Assembly (NCBI GenBank): GCA_947374485.1
Contig: CANCCF010000042.1
Coordinates: forward strand, 1 to 27,103
Direction of reading: 5' to 3'
Length of the DNA stretch: 27,103 nt
DNA from: Comamonadaceae bacterium
GTDB lineage: Bacteria > Pseudomonadota > Gammaproteobacteria > Burkholderiales > Burkholderiaceae_C
In this document: one piece after another, positions 15,869 to 25,158 of the stretch
Position numbering within the stretch: position 1 is the stretch's first letter
How the letters are laid out: every line of letters begins with the position of its first letter
Notes under the pieces: model-generated
Databases searched by the model: none
The model's input: only the letters and a program-made list of their open reading frames with translations
Told to the model about the DNA's origin: nothing
Position numbers and translations under genes: made by a program

Positions 15869-17785
15869 CTACCAGATGCCCGTGTTATCAGCCGGTCCGC
15901 AGAGGGTGGCGTCGTTTTTCCGTTCCATGCCATACCGCAACAACCCCAGCAAGGCCAGCCCATAAATCAAAAACGCCACCCGCGGCACATCCAGCAGACT
16001 GCCACTAACGCCCACACACAGCGCGCCCACAAGGGCTGCCGCCTGGAAGGGCGCAATGGCCGTGTGGCGTGCCCGGCCCAGGGTGAGTTGCCACAGGGCG
16101 GCGGCGAGCAGGGTGGCGAATAGCAAGAGGCCCAGCAGGCCGCGCTCAATCAGCAATTCCAGAAACAGGCTGTCGATGTGCCAGGGCAGAAAATAAGACT
16201 GCGCTGTGGCCTGCCAGTGCGCCAAGCCTTGGGCGAAGTCGGGGTTGGCCAGGCGGTTCTGGCCTTCTGGGTCCAGCAACTGCACCTGTGCGATGTCGGC
16301 CACACCACCGGCGTTGACCACGGAGAGTGTGAACAGGGCCAGACGCGGTGCGTGCCATGGGGCCTTGGCGGGGGCCTGGCCTTGCAGGGTCAGTTCCCGG
16401 GTTTGCCATGCGTCTTGGGCCGTGGGTGTGGGGGCCACCTGGATCAAGGCACTCTGGCAACGGCCGTCGTAGAGCAGGTGGCGCTCGCACCATTCCACCA
16501 TCAGCATCGTGGCCGCAGGCACGCGCAGGGTCAGGCGTACGCGGTTGCTGCCGCTGGGCGTGGCGCGGGTGCGCTGCGCCAGCGCGAACTGGCCGCCCAG
16601 GGTTTGCCGCGTGGCCGGGCCGCTCAGGGTGGCAAAGCCCTGGGCGTCCCAGTGCGCGGCACCCGACCATTCGCCAGCAGGGCCGCTGGCTGCATAGTGC
16701 ACCGGCAAGCGGCCCGGCCCAAGACCCAGCAGCCAGGCAGAGGGGCCTTGCAGGGTGGACAGGCCGCGCGTCCAGTGTTGAAGGCGGCTGCCTGCATCCT
16801 GCGGGGCATTCGATACACGCTGCCACAGAAAGCTGCTGCTGGCCACCAGCAGCACCACTTCGGCTACCAGCAGCAGCGCCAGCACCGAGGCAGCGCGAGC
16901 GCGCCAGCCCGGCAAATGCGTTTGCTGGCGCGACAGCAACAAGGCCAGCAGCGTGAAAGACACCAGCACCGCCCCATAAACGCCACGCGAGAACGTGACC
17001 AGCACCGCATAGGTCGCCAGCACAGCCAGCAGCGCTGCCAAGGCCCAGGCCGTTGGCGTGCGCGCACGCAGCACCGCCCAGGCGGCAAATGGCGCGGCCA
17101 GTGCCAGGTAGCCGTCGATGGCTTCGCCACCCACATGCATTTCCCAGAACAGCGCGGTGCTGCGGTAGGGCAGATCAAAATTCCACAGGCCGGGGAAGGC
17201 CAGGCGTTCCCACAGCACGGCGCCCACCACCACCGACAGGCCTGCCACCATGCCCCAGGCAAAAGGCTCCAGGCGTTGGCGTGGCAGCAGGGGCACGAAG
17301 AGCAGGGCGTAGAGCTCGCTCTTGGCAACGCGCAGGCTGTTCAGGGGATCAGGGTAGCTGGCGAACCAGTCGAAGTGCCAGGTCGAGGGCCAGGTCAAGG
17401 GCAAGGTAAAGTGCCAGGCCAAGGGCCAGGTGAAGTGCCAGCGGCCGTCAGCGGGGAAGCCGGACGCATCCACGGCAGCGCGCACCAGGCCCAGCAGTGC
17501 TGCCAGTGCCATGGCTGCCAGCAGGGCCTTGGCAGCCAGGGGCAGCGCGGCCAGGTTGCCGCCACCACGCCCTGTAGCGGAACCTGCATTTGGCACCAAG
17601 GCCCTACGCAACCACGCGCCCGCCAGGGTGGACAGCAGCAGCACGTCAAACTCGTCCCACACCACCCAACCCGTCCACGGCGAGGCATTGAGCAGGCAGG
17701 CACCCACGGGCAAGGCAAACAGCCACAGGTCGCGGCGCCAGGCGGCAAGGGCCGTCCAGACACCGCAGGCCAGCAGCGCGGCCAC
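15869..17785 (-). CDS. O-antigen ligase/polymerase-like membrane protein with periplasmic beta-sandwich insertion
   Basis: This 638-residue inner-membrane protein resembles Wzy/WaaL-type polymerases or ligases, which act on lipid-linked glycans at the periplasmic face. Hydrophobic helices fill about 1-105, 155-320 and 545-620. Key landmarks are the HVGGEAIDGYLALAAPF helix near residue 217, VTFSRGVYG at 263-271, and HIDSLFLELLIERGLLG at 536-552, the typical Wzy_C ending. Residues about 370-530 form a long periplasmic insertion that looks like a carbohydrate-binding beta-sandwich and ends in NRLANPDFAQGLAHWQ. It is the last gene of the ligase-decarboxylase series. The GTG at 17785 is the first standard start, but a membrane-helix coding frame continues 29 codons further upstream, so the true N-terminus is uncertain (see findings). 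Confidence 0.82.
   Translation of the reverse strand: MAALLACGVWTALAAWRRDLWLFALPVGACLLNASPWTGWVVWDEFDVLLLSTLAGAWLRRALVPNAGSATGRGGGNLAALPLAAKALLAAMALAALLGLVRAAVDASGFPADGRWHFTWPLAWHFTLPLTWPSTWHFDWFASYPDPLNSLRVAKSELYALLFVPLLPRQRLEPFAWGMVAGLSVVVGAVLWERLAFPGLWNFDLPYRSTALFWEMHVGGEAIDGYLALAAPFAAWAVLRARTPTAWALAALLAVLATYAVLVTFSRGVYGAVLVSFTLLALLLSRQQTHLPGWRARAASVLALLLVAEVVLLVASSSFLWQRVSNAPQDAGSRLQHWTRGLSTLQGPSAWLLGLGPGRLPVHYAASGPAGEWSGAAHWDAQGFATLSGPATRQTLGGQFALAQRTRATPSGSNRVRLTLRVPAATMLMVEWCERHLLYDGRCQSALIQVAPTPTAQDAWQTRELTLQGQAPAKAPWHAPRLALFTLSVVNAGGVADIAQVQLLDPEGQNRLANPDFAQGLAHWQATAQSYFLPWHIDSLFLELLIERGLLGLLLFATLLAAALWQLTLGRARHTAIAPFQAAALVGALCVGVSGSLLDVPRVAFLIYGLALLGLLRYGMERKNDATLCGPADNTGIW
17366..17440 (-). 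repeat. Degenerate repeat encoding Trp-His-Phe/Trp-Pro-Leu units in the O-antigen ligase-like gene
   Basis: The plus strand shows several imperfect copies of CCAGGTCAAGGG and AGTGCCAGG. On the minus strand they encode residues about 116-140 with WHFTWPL, WHFTLPL, TWPSTWHF and similar units. They fall in a loop between predicted helices. This looks like a local expansion and is not a conserved family element. Confidence 0.75.
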
Positions 17786-17924
17786 GGGCCACAGCGGGTG
17801 GTGCCAGGCCAGCGTCAGGCCCGCAGCCAGCGCGGCGCAGGCCAGGGCCAGCGAGGCTAGGCGCAGCGGCAGAAGCGCACCTTCACAGCAAACCCGTCAT
17901 AGCGACACACTCACACCCGCACCC

Positions 17925-19184
17925 TCACACCAGCACCTCCACGCAAGGCGGATGCCCCAGAAACTGCTGCGGGCTGGCGCTGGCGCCATAGGCGCCGGAC
18001 TGGAACACGACTGCCAGGTCACCCGGCTCGGCCACTGCCAAAGCCATGTGGTCGGCCAGCAGGTCGAGGGGCGTGCACAGCGGCCCCACCAGGCTGGCCA
18101 CCTCGGTGGCGCCAGCGTCCATGCGGTTGCCGATGGCCACGGGGTAGTTCTTGCGCAGCACCTGGCCAAAATGCCCCGAGGCCGCCAGGTGCTGGTGCAG
18201 GCCGCCGTCGCAGACCAGAAACACCTGGCCGCGCGAGACCTTGCGGTCCAGCACGCGGGTGACATAAATGCCCGCCTCGCCCACCAGGTAGCGGCCCAGC
18301 TCCAGCACGAGTGCGGCACCCGGTAGCTCGTGCACGGCGCGCTCGGCCAGTTGCGCGAGGTTGGCGCCTATGGGCGCCAGGTCCAGGCGCTCTTCGCCCG
18401 GAAAGTAGGGGATGCCAAAGCCGCCACCCAGGTTCAGTGTGCGCACCGGCGCATGGGCGTGTTCGGCCAGGCGCAGGGCCAGCGCATACGACTGTTGCTG
18501 GGCCTCGCAAATCGCCTGGGCATGCAGGTTTTGTGATCCGGCGTACAGGTGAAAGCCTTCAAAGTCGAGCCCGGCCCGCTGGATGTGCTGCAACAGCTGC
18601 GGCACGCGCTCCACGTCCACACCAAAGGGCTTGGAGCCGCCACCCATCTTCATGCCCGAGCCCTTGAGTTCAAAGTCGGGGTTGACGCGCACGGCCACGC
18701 GCGCGCTCAGGGCCAGCGCATCGCAATGGCGCTCCAGAATTTGCACCTCGCGTTCGGATTCGATGTTGACCAGCACGCCTGCGGCCACGGCCTGGCGCAA
18801 CTCGGCGTCACGCTTGCCTGGCCCGGCAAAGCTCACGGCCTGCGGACTTGCGCCTGCGTCGAGTGCGGTTTTGAGCTCGCCGCCAGAGGCCACATCAATG
18901 CCGTCCACCAGCGTGGCCATCAGGCCCACCAGCGCGGGCATGGGGTTGGCCTTGAGGGCGTAGTGCAGCTGAATGCTGCGTGGCAGGGCGTGGCGCAACG
19001 CGGCCACGCGCTCGCGCAGCAGCGTGCGGTCGTAGGCATAGAAAGGCGTCTGGCCGACGCGCGCGGCCAGTTGGGTGAGCGGCAGGCCGCCCACCTGCAG
19101 CTCGCCAAAGGCCACGCTGAACTGGTGCATGGGTGCGTGGGGCAGCACCTGGGGTGGCAGATAGGGTGGCGCTTCAAACGCCAT
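17925..19184 (-). CDS. PLP-dependent decarboxylase, exosortase A system-associated
   Basis: This 419-residue fold-type III PLP enzyme resembles diaminopimelate/ornithine decarboxylases. The PLP-binding lysine is Lys78 in HYALKANP. Further landmarks are VDGIDVASGGEL, FAGPGK, NPDFELKGSGMKMGGGSKPFGVD, the phosphate-binding GGGFGIPYFPGE, the LELGRYLVGEAG region, and the active-site Cys in GPLCTPLD. These match the exosortase A-associated decarboxylase family, which is nearly always encoded with the acyl-CoA ligase found here. The ATG at 19184 overlaps the end of the ligase gene by 11 bases. The natural substrate is unknown. A role in making an amine-containing precursor for a surface polymer is a reasonable inference. 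Confidence 0.94.
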   Translation of the reverse strand: MAFEAPPYLPPQVLPHAPMHQFSVAFGELQVGGLPLTQLAARVGQTPFYAYDRTLLRERVAALRHALPRSIQLHYALKANPMPALVGLMATLVDGIDVASGGELKTALDAGASPQAVSFAGPGKRDAELRQAVAAGVLVNIESEREVQILERHCDALALSARVAVRVNPDFELKGSGMKMGGGSKPFGVDVERVPQLLQHIQRAGLDFEGFHLYAGSQNLHAQAICEAQQQSYALALRLAEHAHAPVRTLNLGGGFGIPYFPGEERLDLAPIGANLAQLAERAVHELPGAALVLELGRYLVGEAGIYVTRVLDRKVSRGQVFLVCDGGLHQHLAASGHFGQVLRKNYPVAIGNRMDAGATEVASLVGPLCTPLDLLADHMALAVAEPGDLAVVFQSGAYGASASPQQFLGHPPCVEVLV

Positions 19185-20922
19185 GCTGCTGCCTCCATTG
19201 CCGCGCCAGCAGGGTGCGGTCGAGCTTGCCGTTGGGGTTGCGCGGCAAGGGGCCCGGCACCAGCTGAATGGCCGCTGGCACCATGTAGGCTGGCAGGCGG
19301 CTGCGGCAGGCGTCCAACAGGCTGGCACTGCTCACTTCGGCGGCAGGGTCGGCGGCCTCGGCCCCTTCGGCGGGCGCAGTGGGTGCGGCGGTGGCAATCA
19401 CCTGGATGGCCTGGCCCAGCGTGGCGTGCGCCACACCAAAGGCCATGCACTCGCCCACCTGGCGGGTGGCGTAGAGCACTTCTTCCACCTCGGTGGGACT
19501 GACGCGGTAGCCGCTGGTCTTGATCATCTCGTCGCGCCGGCCTACAAAGTACAAAAAGCCCTGAGCGTCCTGGCGCACCGTGTCGCCTGAGAACACTGCG
19601 TACTCCGGCAGCACCAACCCCGCCTGCCGGGCAGCGGCACCCACCGGCAAAGGTTTGTAGCGCTCGGCGGTGCGCTCGGGGTCGTTCCAGTAGCCCAGCC
19701 CCACCAAGGGGCCGCGGTGCACCAGCTCGCCCGGCTCGTCCACGGCACAGGGGGTGCCGTCTTCGCGCAGCACCAGAATTTCGGCATTGGGAATGGCGCG
19801 GCCGATCGAGTCGGGGCGGCGTTCCACCTCTTCGGGCGGCAGGTAGGTGGAGCGAAAGGCCTCGGTCAGGCCGTACATCAAAAACGGCCTGGCCGCAGGC
19901 GCGCGCTGACGCAGGCTGTTGAGGGTCTCAAACGGCAGGCGCCCGCCGGTGTTGGCAAAGTAGCGCAGGCTGCGGGCAATGGGGGCGGGCCAGTCCAGCT
20001 GCGCCAGCTGGATGTAGAGCGGCGGCACGGCGGTGAGGCCGGTCACACCCTCGCGTAGCATGGCCTTGAGCACATCGCGCGGCAGCAGGTAGTTCAGCAG
20101 CACCACCCGCGCGCCCACCGCAAAGGCCGTGGTGAGCTGGCTGAAACCGGCGTCAAAGGACAAGGGCAGGGCGGCCAGCAAGGTGTCTTCGCTGGTGTTG
20201 CCGAGGTAGGCGGCCACGCTGGTGGCGCCCACCACCAGGTTGCGGTGCGACAGCACCACGCCCTTGGGCCTGCCGGTGCTGCCCGAGGTGTAGAGGATGG
20301 CGGCCATGTCGGTGTCGAGCACGCGGTGGCCGGCGCGCTTGGGGTACAGCGCCAGCGCGCGCCAGTGCAGCAGCAAGGGCGGCGTGCGCTGCGCGCCCGG
20401 GCTGGCGCCGGGTTCAGGCAGGGCCAGGGACTCCACCCGTTGCTCTTCCAGGCTGTCGGTGAGCAGCACGTGGCGCAGGTCGTGGCAGTGCAGCAGCTCA
20501 CCGGCCAGCAAGGCATGGCGCGGCGCCGAGGTGAGCAGCAGGCGCACATTGCAGTCCTGCAGCACAAAGGCCACCTGCGCGGGCTTGAGCAGCGGGTTGA
20601 TGGGCACCAGCACACAGCCCGCTGCGGCGCAGCCAAAGCTGGCCACCACCGTTTCGATGCACTTGTCCAGGTAGATGCCCACGCGCTCGCCGCGTGCCAG
20701 GTCCAGGCCCATCAGGGCCGAGGCAAACTGCGCCACCTGGGCCTGCAAAGCGGCATAGCTGAGCGACGTATTGTGGTGGGTGAGTGCCAGGGCCTGCGGG
20801 CTGCGCTTTGCACTGTGCTGCAGCAGTTCATGCAGCAAGGCGGGCCCGGTGACAAAGGCGTTGGCGCTGGCGTGCGAAAGGCGGGGGTGCTCGGCGGGGG
20901 CAAGGCAGGTGGGCGTATTCAC
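19174..20922 (-). CDS. Acyl-CoA ligase (AMP-forming), exosortase A system-associated
   Basis: This 582-residue member of the acyl-adenylate-forming superfamily activates a carboxylic acid with ATP for thioester transfer to CoA or a carrier protein. The P-loop motif YTSGSTGRPKG is at 211-221. YGLTEAFRSTYLPPEE, GELVHRGPLVGLGYW, GRRDEMIKTSGYRVSPTEVEEVL and the catalytic-Lys motif NPNGKLDRTLL (Lys566) follow in order. This matches the exosortase A-associated ligase family, whose usual partners are the downstream decarboxylase and an acyl carrier protein. No carrier protein gene is visible in this window. The start is a GTG at 20922 without a clear Shine-Dalgarno sequence, and family alignment would be needed to confirm it. 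Confidence 0.93.
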   Translation of the reverse strand: MNTPTCLAPAEHPRLSHASANAFVTGPALLHELLQHSAKRSPQALALTHHNTSLSYAALQAQVAQFASALMGLDLARGERVGIYLDKCIETVVASFGCAAAGCVLVPINPLLKPAQVAFVLQDCNVRLLLTSAPRHALLAGELLHCHDLRHVLLTDSLEEQRVESLALPEPGASPGAQRTPPLLLHWRALALYPKRAGHRVLDTDMAAILYTSGSTGRPKGVVLSHRNLVVGATSVAAYLGNTSEDTLLAALPLSFDAGFSQLTTAFAVGARVVLLNYLLPRDVLKAMLREGVTGLTAVPPLYIQLAQLDWPAPIARSLRYFANTGGRLPFETLNSLRQRAPAARPFLMYGLTEAFRSTYLPPEEVERRPDSIGRAIPNAEILVLREDGTPCAVDEPGELVHRGPLVGLGYWNDPERTAERYKPLPVGAAARQAGLVLPEYAVFSGDTVRQDAQGFLYFVGRRDEMIKTSGYRVSPTEVEEVLYATRQVGECMAFGVAHATLGQAIQVIATAAPTAPAEGAEAADPAAEVSSASLLDACRSRLPAYMVPAAIQLVPGPLPRNPNGKLDRTLLARQWRQQHGV

Positions 20923-20992
20923 AGGCCGCAGTCTGCTGGACGGTGGTGGCCGGACGGTTGCGCTTTCGCAAGGGCGGCTTGCGCCGTGTTTT

Positions 20993-21700
20993 CTATTGCT
21001 GCGCGGGCGCCAGCAGTGGCACGATCAGGCGCCGCATGAACAGGCCCACGCCACCCCACAGCGTGATGAACCACAGGGGCACGCCGCCGGGCGGGTGGCC
21101 GGGGTAGCTCCACAGGCCACTGTGTACCCCATTGTATTCAAAGGCCGCGCCCAGCAGTACCAGATAGCCCGCATAGGCCAGGTCCAGCGTTTCATGGAAC
21201 AAGGCCAGGCCCGCCAGCAGCAGGGCGGCAGTCACCACCAGCAGGGTGTTGCCATCGGCAATGCTGCCAAAGGCGGCGGCATACAGCAGCGCCAGAATCC
21301 AGGCCTGCCACACCTTTGCGCGGGTGGCCTGTGGCGCCGGGCCGCCGAGCACGCGCCAGCTGTGCAGCAGGTAGAAGCCCCACATGAACAGCTCCCACAC
21401 CGGCATGCCCAGCACATCGGGCGCCGCAAACGCAAAAATGCCCTGGCGCAGCGACATCGCGTTCATGCCGGTAAAGAACACACACACCAGAGCATAGAAG
21501 ACCGCTTCACGGCGCTGGATATGCCGAAAGCCCGCCAGCCACACCAGCAGCAGCGCGGCCAGCTTGGCGGTGTTGCCCGGCACCCAGGCCAGAATGGCCA
21601 GCGCGGCTGGAATTTGCAGCAGCAGGCGCAGGCGGTTTTGCAGCCAGAAGGGCTTGTAGGTGGGTGAAGCAGGGCCCGTGGCGGGCGGCTTGGAAGGCAT
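20993..21700 (-). CDS. Polytopic membrane protein of unknown function
   Basis: This 235-residue protein has six to eight predicted membrane helices covering most of its length. I do not recognise the family. Features that could be conserved are RREAVFYALVCVFFTGMNAMSLRQG in the first half, a central WELFMWGFYLLHSW, and a C-terminal stretch with EYNGVHSGLWSYPG and PPGGVPLW. That last stretch faintly resembles membrane enzymes of the carotenoid-biosynthesis/DUF422 type, but not well enough to name it. The ATG at 21700 is the natural start, with AAAGGCG rather far upstream. It is divergent from the radical SAM gene and lies 70 bases upstream of the acyl-CoA ligase in the same direction, so it may be the first gene of that operon. 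Confidence 0.75.
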   Translation of the reverse strand: MPSKPPATGPASPTYKPFWLQNRLRLLLQIPAALAILAWVPGNTAKLAALLLVWLAGFRHIQRREAVFYALVCVFFTGMNAMSLRQGIFAFAAPDVLGMPVWELFMWGFYLLHSWRVLGGPAPQATRAKVWQAWILALLYAAAFGSIADGNTLLVVTAALLLAGLALFHETLDLAYAGYLVLLGAAFEYNGVHSGLWSYPGHPPGGVPLWFITLWGGVGLFMRRLIVPLLAPAQQ

Positions 21701-21810
21701 TGAAAAATGGTACGCCTTTGCCCTGTGTGCTGCGCCCTTTTTGCCGTGGCGGTGTGGCGAAATGTTGAGAATTCGCAAACCCGCAGGCGGCGCATTTTTT
21801 AGCATGCCGC

Positions 21811-23712
<1,902 letters not shown>

Positions 23713-23719
23713 ACCCTGC

Positions 23720-25066
23720 ATGCCAAGCCCCCTGGCCTTTTTGCGCAAGCTGCGGAGGCATTGGCAACTGCTGCGCGAGGATCCGGAAAAATTCGGCTTC
23801 AACCTGCTGCAGTTCACCCATCCGCAGCGCTTTCAGGAGCGCTTGTTCGACATGCAAAGCGCGCCGCCCCTGCAGCTGCGCCTGGAGCCTGCCCTGCGCG
23901 CCACACCGGCACTCAATGTGTTGCAACCGGTGCTGAGTCCGGCCGTGATGACCGGCGGCCCCAACACGGTGGTCAACCTGGCGCTGTGGCTGGCGCAGCT
24001 CGGCTTGCCGGTGCGCATTGTCACCACGCGGCCCACGCCTGCGGCGGACCTGGCCTGGTTCTGGCAGCACCTCTGCACGCTGACCGGTGTGGCCGCACGC
24101 CCGGCTGCGCTGACGGTGGCCTGTGCAGGCGATGCGGCTTGCCCGCTGGCCATTGGCCCGTGCGACATGTTTCTGGCCACCCACTGGACCACTGCGCAGC
24201 AGCTCAAGCCGGTGCTGCCGCAGATGGAAGTGCCCCGTTTTTTTTATCTGCTGCAAGACTTCGAACCCGGCTTTTACGCCTGGTCCAGCAACTACGCCCT
24301 GGCCATGGAAACCTATGGCCTGGACCACATCGGCGTGTTCAACCAGCGGCTGCTGTTTGACCACTTTGTGGCGCAGGGCGCAGGGCGCTACGCCGACCCG
24401 GCCTTTGCCGCGCAAAGCCTGGTGTTTGAACCGGCCGTGGACCGCGCGCATTTCTACCCGGCCGCACCTGCCACCACGGCCACCAGCAAACGCACCCGTC
24501 GCCTGCTGTTCTACGCCCGCGCCAGCAACCCGCGCAACCTGCTGGGTCTGGGTCTGGCAGCACTGCGCAAGGCAATCAGCGACCCGGCGTTCGAACAAGA
24601 GCCCTGGGAGTTCTGGGCCATAGGCGGCAGCAACGCCCTGCCACCCATCAGCCTGGGCGCGGGCCGCACCCTGCAACCTGCGCCATGGGCCGACTACGCC
24701 GGCTACGGCCGCCTGCTGCGCGAATCCGACATCCTGCTGTGCCCCATGCTCTCACCCCACACCAGCTACCCGGTGCTGGAGATGGCAGCCTGCGGCGGCA
24801 TGGTGGTGACCAATTGCTTTGGCAGCAAGACAGCGCAGAGACTGCAGGCCATCAGCCCGCACATTCTGGCCGCTGAAGCCACGCAAGAGGGCCTGGCACA
24901 GGCACTGGTGTTGGCAGCACAGCAGCCCGCAAGCCGGGCACCGCCGGGGCCCGACGCAGCCGTACCCATGGCACTGCCGGGCAATTGGAAGGCGGCCTTG
25001 CAAGACACGGTGTCTTCCATTGAACAGCTATTCACACACAATACCGGCATAGCGGCCGGGGCCTGA
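23720..25066 (+). CDS. Glycosyltransferase (GT-B fold, WsaF/rhamnosyltransferase-like)
   Basis: This 448-residue cytoplasmic protein has two Rossmann-like halves. The first has the donor/acceptor-site segment VMTGGPNTVVNLALWLAQLGLPVRIVTT, then FFYLLQDFEPGFYAWSSNYALAMETY, a signature I associate with WsaF-type rhamnosyltransferases and related GT4-like enzymes. The second half has RRLLFYARASNPRNLLGLGLAAL (nucleotide-sugar domain start) and ILLCPMLSPHTSYPVLEMAACGGMVVTN, the usual acidic donor-binding region. It starts at the ATG at 23720, 7 bases after the radical SAM stop codon, so the two are almost certainly co-transcribed. It would add a sugar to a growing EPS unit, or to whatever the radical SAM enzyme modifies. 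Donor and acceptor are unknown. Confidence 0.88.
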   Translation: MPSPLAFLRKLRRHWQLLREDPEKFGFNLLQFTHPQRFQERLFDMQSAPPLQLRLEPALRATPALNVLQPVLSPAVMTGGPNTVVNLALWLAQLGLPVRIVTTRPTPAADLAWFWQHLCTLTGVAARPAALTVACAGDAACPLAIGPCDMFLATHWTTAQQLKPVLPQMEVPRFFYLLQDFEPGFYAWSSNYALAMETYGLDHIGVFNQRLLFDHFVAQGAGRYADPAFAAQSLVFEPAVDRAHFYPAAPATTATSKRTRRLLFYARASNPRNLLGLGLAALRKAISDPAFEQEPWEFWAIGGSNALPPISLGAGRTLQPAPWADYAGYGRLLRESDILLCPMLSPHTSYPVLEMAACGGMVVTNCFGSKTAQRLQAISPHILAAEATQEGLAQALVLAAQQPASRAPPGPDAAVPMALPGNWKAALQDTVSSIEQLFTHNTGIAAGA

Positions 25067-25092
25067 AACTTTATCCGGCAAATCGCACGGAT

Positions 25093-25110
25093 ATCCCCCA
25101 TTTGGGGGAT
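25093..25110. promoter_or_regulatory. Perfect inverted repeat upstream of the GGDEF gene
   Basis: ATCCCCCATTTGGGGGAT forms a perfect 8-base inverted repeat around a TT centre, 48 bases before the GGDEF gene start and 26 bases after the glycosyltransferase stop. No run of T follows it on the plus strand, so it is a poor intrinsic terminator. Its symmetry and position fit an operator for a dimeric regulator. Confidence 0.55.
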
Positions 25111-25158
25111 GGGCAGGGCATGTCCCGGCGGCTAAGGTGGTCCACCGCAGCCACATAC

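Noticed and set aside
21701..21810. Possible RiPP precursor peptide next to the radical SAM gene
   Set aside because: The gap of 110 bases contains no start codon with a ribosome-binding site leading to a plausible leader/core peptide on either strand.
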